Assembly (NCBI GenBank): GCA_947474495.1
Contig: CANJIM010000016.1
Location: 1 to 47,176 of the forward strand
DNA length: 47,176 bases
From: Rhodospirillaceae bacterium
GTDB lineage: Bacteria; Pseudomonadota; Alphaproteobacteria; SMXQ01
Reading direction: 5' to 3'
The stretch's first letter is position 1. Each line of letters starts with the position of its first letter. Under the pieces are notes generated by a model. That model ran no database searches and was not told where the DNA came from. It worked only from the letters and a program-made list of their open reading frames with translations. Below, in pieces: positions 8,853 to 17,099 of the stretch. The position numbers and the translations under genes are program-made.

Positions 8853-10007
8853 ATGAATCAGAAAATAAAAATCCGCGGCCTGTTGACGGCTTTGCTCGTG
8901 ATCGCGTCCATCGGTGTCGCGTCTGGCGCGCTGGCGGATAGCCCGCCGGCGGCGAAGAAACTCATCGCCGACATGAAGCTCAACGCCGAAACGACGGCGG
9001 GCTGGGAAGAGGAACAGGTCGTTCCGCAGGCCTGGCTGGACGGCGCGAAGAAGGAAGGCGCGCTGCGCATCAACGGCAGTTGGGAGAGCAAGGAGTTTCG
9101 CGAGATGTCGAAAGCCTTCTCCGAACGCTATCCCTTCGTGAAGATCAACTATTCGCGCGGCAGCAACGATACGCGCGTCCGCACGCCCCTCGTCGCTTTC
9201 CGCGAAGGGCGCTACATCACGGATGTGGTAACTGGTATCGATAGTTCTCTGCCGGAGTTTCGCGAGATTCGCGCGCTCGCCGATCTCACGGACATGCCGA
9301 ACATCAAGAACGTCCCGGACGACATGCAGAGCAAGGGCGGCGACTGGGCCAGCGTGCGTCTGCGCTACTGGTGCATGGCCTACAATCCGAAGCTGATCAG
9401 CAAGGAGCGGATGCCCAAGACTTGGGACGATCTGCTGACGACCAAGGAGCTCTACAACGGCCGGCTCGCCTTGTGGCGGGGCGTGTCGTCCTGGCTGTTG
9501 CCCCTATGGAACGCCAAGGGGGAAGCCTGGACGAGCAATTACATGAAAAAACTCTTCGAGGTCGCTCAGCCGCAAAAGCGTAAGGAAGGCGCGCGGGCTT
9601 TGGTCAATCTCGTGATCATTGGTGAGTTCAACGCGACGCTCGCCGCGGCGGAATATCAGGTACAAGAACCGCTCGGTAAAGGCGCGCCCGTCGCCTTCCA
9701 TTGCCCCGATCTGGTCCCTGTCGCCGCCTCCACCGTCGGCATCCTGAAGGGCAATCCGAATATCAATTCCAGCAAGCTGTTTCTCAATTGGCTACTCAGC
9801 AAGGAAGGGCAGGTCGCGCAATATGCCGCCGGCGGCGCGCCTCCCGTTCATCGCGATCTCCAGAAGGCCGGCATGATGCCCTTCCCCGACGAAGTCGCCG
9901 GCAAGAAGATTGCCTTCCGCAGCCCTGATCTGCTGGATGACGACATCACCGCGATGTTCCGTATGTTGAAGCCGATTTGGGACGGCGATTTCGGTGACAG
10001 CGAATGA
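8853..10007 (+). CDS. ABC transporter periplasmic substrate-binding protein (Fe3+/polyamine-type family)
   Basis: A 384-residue extracellular solute-binding protein. ATG 8853 gives a standard signal peptide: basic MNQKIKIR, a hydrophobic core, then GALA before the probable cleavage site near residue 25. The reading frame is open upstream into the oxygenase gene, but the signal peptide fixes the start here. The mature part has the layout of the FbpA/PotD-like group (a lobe around KINYSRGSNDTRVRTPLVAF, then MAYNPKLI and KTWDDLL). That group binds metals, polyamines, phosphonates or small organic anions, so the ligand cannot be named. Linkage to two Rieske oxygenases suggests the oxygenase substrate, but this is inference. 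The stop overlaps the likely permease start. Confidence 0.85.
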   Translation: MNQKIKIRGLLTALLVIASIGVASGALADSPPAAKKLIADMKLNAETTAGWEEEQVVPQAWLDGAKKEGALRINGSWESKEFREMSKAFSERYPFVKINYSRGSNDTRVRTPLVAFREGRYITDVVTGIDSSLPEFREIRALADLTDMPNIKNVPDDMQSKGGDWASVRLRYWCMAYNPKLISKERMPKTWDDLLTTKELYNGRLALWRGVSSWLLPLWNAKGEAWTSNYMKKLFEVAQPQKRKEGARALVNLVIIGEFNATLAAAEYQVQEPLGKGAPVAFHCPDLVPVAASTVGILKGNPNINSSKLFLNWLLSKEGQVAQYAAGGAPPVHRDLQKAGMMPFPDEVAGKKIAFRSPDLLDDDITAMFRMLKPIWDGDFGDSE

Positions 10008-11826
10008 AGCTGCGAGGAGACAGAGGACGGCAGAGTCCTTTGCCGGCAATTTTCGTATGACCGCGGTGACGGCGCCCGAGGCGCGATCGACGTTCGCGTC
10101 GTTCAGACTCTTGCCGAGAAATCCTTGGCATTGGATTCTGTTCGTCTTGGTCGCCTTCGTGGTCGTGACCCCAGTGATCTTCCTGATTCTCGGCAGCTTC
10201 TCGACTGCGAAGCTGCCGACCGAGTTTGACATCACCAAGATGGGCCTCGAAAATTATCGGGCCGTCTGGGGCGATCCGGCCACCTACAAGGTCTTCTCCA
10301 ACACCTTCGTTTATGTCGCCGGGGCGACCGCGCTCGGGATCTCGATCGCGGCTCTCCTGGCCTGGCTGGCGGAGCGCACCAGCATTTCCGGCAAGGTCAT
10401 CATCTATGCCGGTGTGCCGCTCACCTTGGCGATGCCGGGCATGCTGCAGGCGATGGCCTATGTGTTGCTGCTCAGCCCGCGCATCGGCTTTCTGAACAAG
10501 GCCATCGAGCCGCTGGGTCTCGGCCCGATCAATATCTACACGCTCGGCGGAATGATCTTCATCGAGGGTCTTCGCCTCGTGCCGACGGCGTTTCTCATGC
10601 TGGTGCCGCTGCTGCGATCAATGGACCCGATGCTGGAAGAGGCGGCGGCGATGTCGGGCGCCAGCCCGAGCTCGACACTGCGCAAAGTGACCTTCCATCT
10701 TATGTTGCCGGGTTTGCTCGCCGTGGTGATCTACCAGGCGATGACGGCCTTGGAGGTGTTCGAGGTCCCGGGCATTCTCGGCCTGCCCGGCAATATCTAC
10801 GTCTTCAGCACCAAGATTTATTCCATCCTGCATTCCGTCTCGGTCATCCCGTCCTACGGACAGGCCAACTCCTTGGCGATGGTCTATCTCGTTCTCGCGA
10901 TCGTGACGACCTGGCTTTATGCCCGTGTCATCTCTCATTCCGAGCGCTACTCGATCATCACCGGCAAGGGCTATCGCCCGCGCATGCTCGAACTGGGCGC
11001 GGTGCAGCGCGTGGCCGCCTGGGCGCTCATTTCGGCGTTCCTGCTGTTCTCGGTGATCCTGCCGTTTCTCGTGCTGCTGTTCGTCTCCTTCTTGCCCTTC
11101 CTGCAGGCGCCGTCGGCGGCAGCCTTCCAATCCATGTCGTTCGAGCATTATCTCGATTTGTTCGACGAGCCATCGATTGCCCGCGTTGTCCGCAACACGA
11201 TCTACATGGTCGTCATCACCTCGACGCTGACGGTGCTGGCATCACTCGCCATATCGCTGGTGGTGGTCCGTTCGAAATTCTGGGGCCGACGCATCCTCGA
11301 CCAGATGGCCTTTATCCCGCACGCCATTCCCGGCATCGTCATGGGATTGGCCTTTCTCTGGCTATTCTTGCAAGGCGGCAAGATCGGCCTCGATATCCAT
11401 GGCGGCATCTTGGCGATTTCCTTGGCCTTCACTGCGGGCTTCGTCGCCTATGGCACGCGCGCCATGAACGCCGCCATCTTGCAGGTTCACAAGGATCTAG
11501 AAGAGGCCGCTTATGTGTCCGGCGCGCCGAAATGGCGCACGGTGTGGCGCATCTTCTATCCCTTGATGATGCCGACCTTCGCCGGCGTCTGGATCTGGTC
11601 CATGCTGCACGCGGTGCGGCAGGCCGGCATGCCGCTCATCCTCTATGAGGGCGAAGAGCATGAAGTCCTCGCCGTGCTGATCTGGAATATGTGGGACGAA
11701 GGCAAGGTCGAGCAGGTCGGTGCCGTCGGCACCTTGCTGATTCTCGTCCTGCTGCTGATCACCGTGATGATCCGGCTGGTCGGCTTCGGCCGCAGCGCCC
11801 ACATCCAGAACGCCAAAAGCAAATAG
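9994..11826 (+). CDS. ABC transporter permease, two fused permease domains
   Basis: A 610-residue inner-membrane protein containing two consecutive permease domains. Each carries an EAA loop: EEAAAMSGASPSSTLRKV in the first half and EEAAYVSGAPKWRTVWRI in the second. This is the fused FbpB/SfuB arrangement, which serves as both halves of the channel. The longest frame starts at GTG 9994, overlapping the binding-protein stop by 14 bases and so allowing translational coupling. ATG 10057 is an alternative but has no ribosome binding site. A nucleotide-binding subunit is required for transport, and none is encoded in this window. Confidence 0.87.
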   Translation: MTANEAARRQRTAESFAGNFRMTAVTAPEARSTFASFRLLPRNPWHWILFVLVAFVVVTPVIFLILGSFSTAKLPTEFDITKMGLENYRAVWGDPATYKVFSNTFVYVAGATALGISIAALLAWLAERTSISGKVIIYAGVPLTLAMPGMLQAMAYVLLLSPRIGFLNKAIEPLGLGPINIYTLGGMIFIEGLRLVPTAFLMLVPLLRSMDPMLEEAAAMSGASPSSTLRKVTFHLMLPGLLAVVIYQAMTALEVFEVPGILGLPGNIYVFSTKIYSILHSVSVIPSYGQANSLAMVYLVLAIVTTWLYARVISHSERYSIITGKGYRPRMLELGAVQRVAAWALISAFLLFSVILPFLVLLFVSFLPFLQAPSAAAFQSMSFEHYLDLFDEPSIARVVRNTIYMVVITSTLTVLASLAISLVVVRSKFWGRRILDQMAFIPHAIPGIVMGLAFLWLFLQGGKIGLDIHGGILAISLAFTAGFVAYGTRAMNAAILQVHKDLEEAAYVSGAPKWRTVWRIFYPLMMPTFAGVWIWSMLHAVRQAGMPLILYEGEEHEVLAVLIWNMWDEGKVEQVGAVGTLLILVLLLITVMIRLVGFGRSAHIQNAKSK

Positions 11827-11851
11827 CCATTCGCTATCGCGGACGGCTCTG

Positions 11852-11908
11852 AATCAGATCGACGTCGCTCTCGGGCAACGCCATTGCCGAAGCCTCGCCG
11901 ATCTGATT
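11852..11908. terminator. Long stem-loop after the ABC permease gene
   Basis: AATCAGATCG at 11852-11861 pairs perfectly with CGATCTGATT at 11899-11908. Inside the 37-base loop a second small hairpin GGCAA/TTGCC is possible. The right arm is followed by TTAAGG rather than a T-run, so it is a weak intrinsic terminator at best. It marks the end of the oxygenase/transporter operon, 11 bases before the next gene starts. Confidence 0.4.
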
Positions 11909-11919
11909 TAAGGCGTCCC

Positions 11920-12633
11920 ATGGCGGAAATTTTCAACAGCTTGGGCCAACCGATCGGCCCACCGGTCGACGGCTGGACGGCGCGGCCGCGTCCACCGGCG
12001 ACGCCGATGGTCGGGCGCCGCTGCCGTTTGGAGCGCCTCGATCCGGCGCGGCATGCGGCCGAGCTTTATGCCGCCCATCGGACCGCGCCGAACGACAGCA
12101 ACTGGACCTATCTCATGGTCGGGCCGTTCAAGACGCTGGCGGCCTATGAGGTCTTCCTGCAGGCCGAGGCGGCCAAGAGCGATCCCTTCCATCATGTCGT
12201 GATCGACGCCGCCAGCGACAAAGCGGTCGGCATGGCCAACTTCATGCGCATCGATCCGCCAAACGGCGTGATCGAGATCGGCCATATCGCCTATTCGCCG
12301 CTGCTGCAGCAGACGACCGCCGGCACTGAGGCGATCTATCTCTTGCTGCGCCGCGCCTTCGACGAACTGGGTTACCGCCGGGTCGAATGGAAATGCGACA
12401 GCCTCAATTCCTCCTCGCGCCGGGCGGCGGAACGCTACGGCTTTCGCCATGAGGGCATTTTCCGCCAAGCCACGGTCTATAAAGGCCGCAGCCGGGACAC
12501 CGCCTGGTTCGCGCTGCTCGATGCCGATTGGCCGGCGGCGCGAACCGCCTTCGAGCGCTGGCTATCGCCGGACAATTTCGACGCCGCCGGGCTGCAGCGC
12601 CGTACCCTCACGGATATCCGCGCCCATCCCTAA
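11920..12633 (+). CDS. GNAT family N-acetyltransferase (RimJ/RimL-like)
   Basis: A 237-residue acetyltransferase of the Acetyltransf_3 type. Hallmarks are GHIAYSPLLQQTTAGTEAIY (acetyl-CoA binding region, about residues 124-143), followed by RRVEWKCDSLNSSSRRAAER and YGFRHEGIFR, the usual C-terminal signature of RimJ/RimL-like enzymes. ATG 11920 is chosen over TTG 11884 because it is the normal codon and clears the upstream stem-loop. Targets of this family range from protein N-termini to small amines, so no substrate is assigned. It could belong to the oxygenase block or be an independent gene; the stem-loop between them favours the second view. Confidence 0.85.
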   Translation: MAEIFNSLGQPIGPPVDGWTARPRPPATPMVGRRCRLERLDPARHAAELYAAHRTAPNDSNWTYLMVGPFKTLAAYEVFLQAEAAKSDPFHHVVIDAASDKAVGMANFMRIDPPNGVIEIGHIAYSPLLQQTTAGTEAIYLLLRRAFDELGYRRVEWKCDSLNSSSRRAAERYGFRHEGIFRQATVYKGRSRDTAWFALLDADWPAARTAFERWLSPDNFDAAGLQRRTLTDIRAHP

Positions 12634-12712
12634 CCGGCCCCCCTGTCCTTGACCGGACAAGATGGCGGGGCGATAACAGCGGCCCCATCAGCTTTTCGCG
12701 CATTCGGGCCTC

Positions 12713-13711
12713 ATGAACCGCATTTTTTCGGGCGTCCAGCCCACCGGCAACCTGCATCTCGGCAATTACCTGGGCGCCATCCGCAACTGGGTGAAGCTGC
12801 AGAAAGACTATGACTGCATCTTCTGCATCGTGGACCTCCATGCTCTCACGTTGCCCCAAAATCCCGACGAGCTGCGCAAGCACACCCGCGAGGTGACCGC
12901 CGCTTATATCGCGGCTGGCATCGATCCGGAGGGCTGCACGATCTTCAATCAGTCGACCGTGCCGGGCCATTCCGAGCTCGCCTGGCTGCTCGGCACGCTG
13001 ACGCCGCTCGGCTGGCTCAACCGCATGACCCAGTTCAAGGAAAAGGCCGGCAAGCAGAAGGACAACGCCGGGCTCGGGCTTTATGCCTATCCGGTGCTGA
13101 TGGCCGCCGACATCCTGCTCTACAAGGCGACCCATGTGCCGGTCGGCGAGGACCAGAAGCAGCATTTGGAACTGGCGCGTGATATCGCCGGCGCCTTCAA
13201 CCGCCGCTTTGAGACCGAGTATTTCCCGCTGCCAGAGCCGCAGATTCTCGGCGAGGCGACGCGCGTCATGTCCTTGCGCGACGGTTCCAAGAAGATGAGC
13301 AAGTCCGACGAATCGGACTATTCGCGCCTCAACATGACCGACGATGCCGACACGATCGCCCTGAAGGTGCGTAAAGCGCGCACCGATCTGGAGCCGCTGC
13401 CCAGTGAAGTGGAAGGCCTTGCAGGCCGCGCAGAAGCCGACAATCTCATCACTATCTTCGCCACCCTGGCGGGGCGCAGCCGCGCCGACGTGCTCGGCGA
13501 ATTTGGCGGCAAGCTGTTCTCCGAGTTCAAGGGCGCCCTGGTCGACCTCGCCGTCGCCACCCTCGGACCGATCGGCGCCGAAATGCGCCGCCTGACCGCC
13601 GACACGGCCTATGTCGACGCCATCCTCAAGCGCGGCGCCGAGCGGGCCGGCGAGATCGGCGCGCGCCACATGAACGAGGTGAAGGACATCATGGGCCTGC
13701 TGCGGCCCTGA
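12713..13711 (+). CDS. trpS: Tryptophanyl-tRNA synthetase
   Basis: TrpS charges tRNA-Trp. It is a class I synthetase of 332 residues, normal length for the bacterial enzyme. The HIGH-type motif appears as HLGN at residues 15-18 and the KMSKS loop is exact at 194-198. [18 protein letters not shown] at the N-terminus is the standard family opening, so ATG 12713 is secure. This is where the core synteny interrupted after murJ resumes. Confidence 0.97.
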   Translation: MNRIFSGVQPTGNLHLGNYLGAIRNWVKLQKDYDCIFCIVDLHALTLPQNPDELRKHTREVTAAYIAAGIDPEGCTIFNQSTVPGHSELAWLLGTLTPLGWLNRMTQFKEKAGKQKDNAGLGLYAYPVLMAADILLYKATHVPVGEDQKQHLELARDIAGAFNRRFETEYFPLPEPQILGEATRVMSLRDGSKKMSKSDESDYSRLNMTDDADTIALKVRKARTDLEPLPSEVEGLAGRAEADNLITIFATLAGRSRADVLGEFGGKLFSEFKGALVDLAVATLGPIGAEMRRLTADTAYVDAILKRGAERAGEIGARHMNEVKDIMGLLRP

Positions 13712-13857
13712 CGCCTTTGCACCGGCCGGCTTTTTTGCCCGCTGCCGCGATTTTTGAACGACGACCCAAATCGCGGCGCGTATAGTCCGATCATCGCGCG
13801 TTAGGACAACCCAAAGATTCCGTCGCCATCTGTCGGCGAGCGGAGCGGATCAGGCCT

Positions 13858-14772
13858 ATGGACATCTACCTGCCGATCGCCGAGATCTCGGAGAACGTCT
13901 TCGTTCTCCTCGCGCTCGGTGCCGGGGTGGGATTCCTCTCCGGCCTGTTCGGCGTCGGCGGTGGTTTCCTGACCACGCCGCTCCTCATCTTCATCGGCAT
14001 CCCGCCCGCCGTGGCGGTCGCCACCGGCGCCAACCAGACGCTGGCCGCCTCGGTCTCCGGCACCATCGCGCATTTCCGCCGCGGCAATGTCGACTTCAAG
14101 ATGGGCGGCATCCTGGTGGCTGGCGGCATCGTCGGCTCGGTGTTCGGCATCTGGCTGTTCGGCCTGCTGCGCAAGCTCGGCCAGCTCGAACTCGCCATTT
14201 CCTTCGCCTACGTCCTATTGCTCGGCAGCCTCGGGCCGTTGATGATCATTGAAAGCTGGCGCGCCATGCGACGTCAGGGCGCGACCGGCCTGCCGCAGCG
14301 CAAATTGCATCAGCACACCTGGCTGCACGGCTTGCCGCTCAAGATGCGCTTTCCCAAGTCGCGGCTTTACGTCAGCGCGCTGCTGCCCTTGGGGCTTGGC
14401 TGCATCGTCGGTGTTCTCTCGGCGATCATGGGCGTCGGCGGCGGATTCATCATGGTGCCGGCGATGATCTATCTCATCGGCATGCCGACACTGGTCGTGA
14501 TTGGCACCTCTCTGTTCCAGATCATTTTCGTCACCGCCAACGTCACCTTCCTGCAGGCGACGCAGAACCAGACGGTCGATGTATTGCTCGCCCTCATTCT
14601 TCTTGTGGGCGCTGTGATCGGCGCGGAATTTGGCACGCGCTTCTCCGCCCGGCTGCGCGGCGAACAGCTGCGCGCCCTGCTCGGCGTTATCATCTTGGCG
14701 GTCGGTTTGAAGATTTTCGTCGATCTCTTCCTGCCGCCGTTCGACCTCTATAGCCTGGCCTTCGCGCCATGA
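13858..14772 (+). CDS. Sulfite exporter TauE/SafE family permease
   Basis: A 304-residue polytopic membrane protein with two TauE/SafE repeats, each containing a glycine-rich GVGGGF helix motif (FLSGLFGVGGGFLTTPLL near residue 23 and IMGVGGGFIMVPAMIY near 190). Family members move small sulfur-containing or organic anions. The loop around residues 135-165 is longer than in minimal TauE proteins. The stop overlaps the next start in an ATGA, so the two products are translationally coupled and probably act together. TauE/SafE proteins paired with a TIGR02186 protein recur in alphaproteobacteria, from memory of the family. Confidence 0.9.
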   Translation: MDIYLPIAEISENVFVLLALGAGVGFLSGLFGVGGGFLTTPLLIFIGIPPAVAVATGANQTLAASVSGTIAHFRRGNVDFKMGGILVAGGIVGSVFGIWLFGLLRKLGQLELAISFAYVLLLGSLGPLMIIESWRAMRRQGATGLPQRKLHQHTWLHGLPLKMRFPKSRLYVSALLPLGLGCIVGVLSAIMGVGGGFIMVPAMIYLIGMPTLVVIGTSLFQIIFVTANVTFLQATQNQTVDVLLALILLVGAVIGAEFGTRFSARLRGEQLRALLGVIILAVGLKIFVDLFLPPFDLYSLAFAP

Positions 14773-15527
14773 TGGGCTTGCGCCGCCTGGTCTTCGGCCT
14801 TTTCGCGTTGCTGGCGATCGTCCAGCCGGGGCCGGCGCGCGCGCAGGCGCTGGTCGCCGATCTCTCGGATCACTTCATCGCCATCACCACCGGCTTCATC
14901 GGCACCGACGTGCTGCTGTTCGGCGCCATCGAGGGTGACGGCGACGTCATCGTCGTGCTGCGCGGCCCGACGGGCAAGGAGCTGGTGCGCCGCAAGAGCC
15001 GCGTCGCCGGCATCTTCGTGAACGACAAAGACATGGCCTTCGTCAATGTGCCGACCTTCTACAGCGTCTCGTCGAACCGGCCGCTCGCCGAGATTCTCAG
15101 CACGAACGTCCGCATGCGCCACGAGATCGGCTTCGACACGCTGCGCTTTACGCCTGAACGCGCGGCGGGCGCCGCCGATCTGCCGCTTGCCGACACCTTC
15201 CGCCAGGCGCTGATCCGTAACAAGCAAAACGCCGAACTCTATGTCGAGGACCCCGGCAAAGTGGTTTTCCTCGGCGCGCGTCTGTTCCGCACCCGCGTCT
15301 ATTTCCCGTCGAACCTGCCGACCGGCAGCTACACCGCCGACGTCTATCTTGTGCGCGACGGCGCCGTGATCAGTGCGCAGTCGACGCCGCTCGTCGTCAG
15401 CAAGGTCGGCTTCGGCGCTGAGGTTTACGATTTTGCCTATCAATGGCCGATGGCCTATGGCGCGCTTGCCGTCCTGCTCGCTTTGTTCGCCGGCTGGATC
15501 GCCGCGCTTGTCTTCCGCCGCACGTAG
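14769..15527 (+). CDS. TIGR02186 family membrane-anchored periplasmic protein
   Basis: A 252-residue protein with an N-terminal signal peptide (cleavage probably after ARAQA, residues 18-22), a beta-rich periplasmic body and one C-terminal transmembrane helix (about 228-248, AYGALAVLLALFAGWIAALV) with a short basic tail. The text matches what I remember of the uncharacterised TIGR02186 family: the opening LVADLSDHFIAITTGFIGTD and the internal LRGP. It overlaps the TauE/SafE permease by four bases, which points to an accessory subunit of that permease. The molecular role is unknown. Confidence 0.82.
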   Translation: MMGLRRLVFGLFALLAIVQPGPARAQALVADLSDHFIAITTGFIGTDVLLFGAIEGDGDVIVVLRGPTGKELVRRKSRVAGIFVNDKDMAFVNVPTFYSVSSNRPLAEILSTNVRMRHEIGFDTLRFTPERAAGAADLPLADTFRQALIRNKQNAELYVEDPGKVVFLGARLFRTRVYFPSNLPTGSYTADVYLVRDGAVISAQSTPLVVSKVGFGAEVYDFAYQWPMAYGALAVLLALFAGWIAALVFRRT

Positions 15528-15562
15528 TCGCTCTCGCATTGGCCCCCACCATGGAGAACCGC

Positions 15563-15619
15563 ATGACCCGAAGAATTCGACGGCACGTTGACGACCGATT
15601 GCGATGGAGGCGTTCATGA
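15563..15619 (+). CDS. Candidate 18-codon ORF coupled to the UspA gene
   Basis: ATG 15563 has GGAG six bases upstream and opens a basic peptide MTRRIRRHVDDRLRWRRS. Its TGA shares the sequence ATGA with the start of the universal stress protein. Such an overlap is typical of coupled genes, but the peptide is short and arginine-rich, as random GC-rich frames often are. Confidence 0.2.
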   Translation: MTRRIRRHVDDRLRWRRS

Positions 15620-16128
15620 GCGGCGAGACACCAACCACGCCAGCAGCCGAAACGCCGGTGGGAATGATTGAGCGTGTCTTTCTCGTCGTCGTCGACAAGA
15701 GCGAGGAGCATAAGGTCGCCCTGCGCTATGCGGCGCTGCGCGCCAAGCGCACCGGCGGGCGCGTCGCCATGCTGTATGTCATCGCCCCGACCGACTTTCA
15801 GGCGTTCGGCTCGGTGGAAAACCTGATGCGCGAGGAGCAGCGTCAGGAAGCGGAAAGCGTGCTGCAGGGCCTCTCGGTCGAAGTGCAAGGGATCTGCGGC
15901 AAGACGCCGGTCTTCCATATCCGCGAGGGCAATGTCGCCGATGAATTGCTTGCCCTGATCGACGAGGACAAGGGCATTTCCGTCCTCGTGCTCGCCGCCG
16001 CCGCGCGCGGCAAGAACCCCGGCCCGCTGATCACGGCGCTCGCGGGCAAGATGTGGACGAAGCTCCATATCCCCATGACCATCGTGCCTGGCGATCTCAG
16101 CAACCAAGAGATGGATCGCCTCGCCTGA
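15616..16128 (+). CDS. Universal stress protein UspA family
   Basis: A 170-residue single-domain Usp protein. The N-terminal beta strand VFLVVVDKSEEHKVALRYAA and the C-terminal VLVLAAAARGKNPGPLITALAGKMW with HIPMTIVPG follow the family's nucleotide-binding fold. The glycine pattern is not the strict G-2x-G-9x-G-S of ATP-binding members, so nucleotide binding is uncertain. ATG 15616 is preferred to ATG 15604 because a perfect GGAGG lies at 15606-15610. A small hairpin (TTCCCC/GGGGAA, 16132-16146) follows the gene. Confidence 0.85.
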   Translation: MSGETPTTPAAETPVGMIERVFLVVVDKSEEHKVALRYAALRAKRTGGRVAMLYVIAPTDFQAFGSVENLMREEQRQEAESVLQGLSVEVQGICGKTPVFHIREGNVADELLALIDEDKGISVLVLAAAARGKNPGPLITALAGKMWTKLHIPMTIVPGDLSNQEMDRLA

Positions 16129-16244
16129 AGCTTCCCCCGCGGGGAACCCTCCCTCCCGCTGGCCGTTTCTTAAGAGAATGGCCCGGCTGCGCACGAACTT
16201 GTGTCCAGCCAGCGTAAGCGTGGCTAACGGAGGGTGTGGACAAT

Positions 16245-16328
16245 ATGACAACCATTCCTCAATGGAATCCTCGCCTTAGGCTCCAGATGCCTAGGCTTGA
16301 GGCAGCTCAGTTCCCGTTAACCATATGA
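16245..16328 (+). CDS. Candidate 27-residue small protein
   Basis: ATG 16245 is preceded by GGAGG at 16229-16233 (spacing somewhat long) and encodes a 27-residue peptide beginning MTTIPQWNPRLRLQ. It is mixed in composition rather than arginine-rich, unlike most chance frames in this genome. I recognise no family. Confidence 0.25.
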   Translation: MTTIPQWNPRLRLQMPRLEAAQFPLTI

Positions 16329-16377
16329 TTATGTTAGGGAAAATTATGTTGATTTTGATCCATCACCCAACCATTTG

Positions 16378-16392
16378 TTAACGGCTTTTTAA
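16378..16392. promoter_or_regulatory. Perfect CtrA-type box upstream of the Nfu gene
   Basis: TTAA-CGGCTTT-TTAA matches the CtrA consensus TTAA-N7-TTAA exactly and ends 50 bases before the nfu start. The left half is also the right arm of an 8-bp inverted repeat. Regulation by CtrA is inferred. Confidence 0.45.
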
Positions 16393-16442
16393 GACCTCCT
16401 TCCCGTCACCCTTCCTCGCCACGATCCGGATACGCCGCTCTC

Positions 16443-16991
16443 ATGTTCATCCAGACCGAGCAGACCCCCAATCCCGCGACCCTTAAATTCCTCCCCGGTC
16501 GCGAGGTGATGGCGGGCGGCACTGCCGACTTCCCGACCGCCGAGACCGCTGCCAAGTCCCCCCTCGCCACCGCGCTGTTCGCGGTCGACGGCGTGCGCGG
16601 GGTGTTTTTCGGCGGCGACTTCGTGACGGTGACCAAGGACGAGGCGCGCGATTGGCAGCTGCTCAAGCCGTCGATCCTGTCGGTCATCATGGAACATTTC
16701 ACGGCCGAGCAGCCGCTGTTCAGCGGCGCCGCCGAAGCGGCTGCGGATACGTCGGATGACGGCGAGATCGTCACCCAGATCAAAGAACTTCTGGCCACCC
16801 GGGTTCGCCCAGCCGTGGCCCAAGACGGCGGCGACATCATCTTCCAGAGCTTCGAAGACGGCGTCGTCACTCTGCACCTTCAAGGGTCGTGCGCGGGTTG
16901 CCCGAGCTCGACGGCCACCTTGAAGGCGGGGATTGAGAACCTCCTCCGGCACTACATCCCCGAAGTTCGGGAGGTGAGGGCGGCCCAGTAG
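16443..16991 (+). CDS. Nfu-type iron-sulfur cluster carrier protein
   Basis: This 182-residue protein has an Nfu_N domain (about 1-88, opening MFIQTEQTPNPATLKFLPG) and a C-terminal NifU-like domain (about 105-180). The cluster-binding C150-x2-C153 lies in GSCAGCPSS. Such proteins receive a [4Fe-4S] cluster from the scaffold and pass it to client enzymes in the cytoplasm. Clients encoded in this window could include MiaB and the Fe-S protein at 46104. Length and both domains are complete. Confidence 0.93.
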   Translation: MFIQTEQTPNPATLKFLPGREVMAGGTADFPTAETAAKSPLATALFAVDGVRGVFFGGDFVTVTKDEARDWQLLKPSILSVIMEHFTAEQPLFSGAAEAAADTSDDGEIVTQIKELLATRVRPAVAQDGGDIIFQSFEDGVVTLHLQGSCAGCPSSTATLKAGIENLLRHYIPEVREVRAAQ

Positions 16992-17099
16992 CACGGGTCG
17001 TTCCAGCCGCCGACGCGGCCCATTCACGGGACCGTTCGGTGTGCGCCTTCCGCTGCCTACCGCGTAACGCATTTGAAAACACGGGGGAGGAGCGCGGCT

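Larger units (their letters stand above)
16129..16442. other. 314-base intergenic region between the usp and nfu genes
   Basis: This region is unusually AT-rich toward its right end. It holds a short hairpin at 16132-16146 after usp, a 27-codon reading frame at 16245-16328, a CCGTTAAC/GTTAACGG inverted repeat (16314-16321 and 16377-16384) and a perfect TTAA-N7-TTAA box at 16378-16392. A promoter for the nfu gene is expected here, but I could not identify convincing -35 and -10 hexamers. Confidence 0.55.

Noticed and set aside
13712-13857. Terminator after trpS at the T6 tract (13731-13736)
   Set aside because: The preceding CCGGCCGG is self-complementary but too short to form a convincing stem; left out of the feature list.
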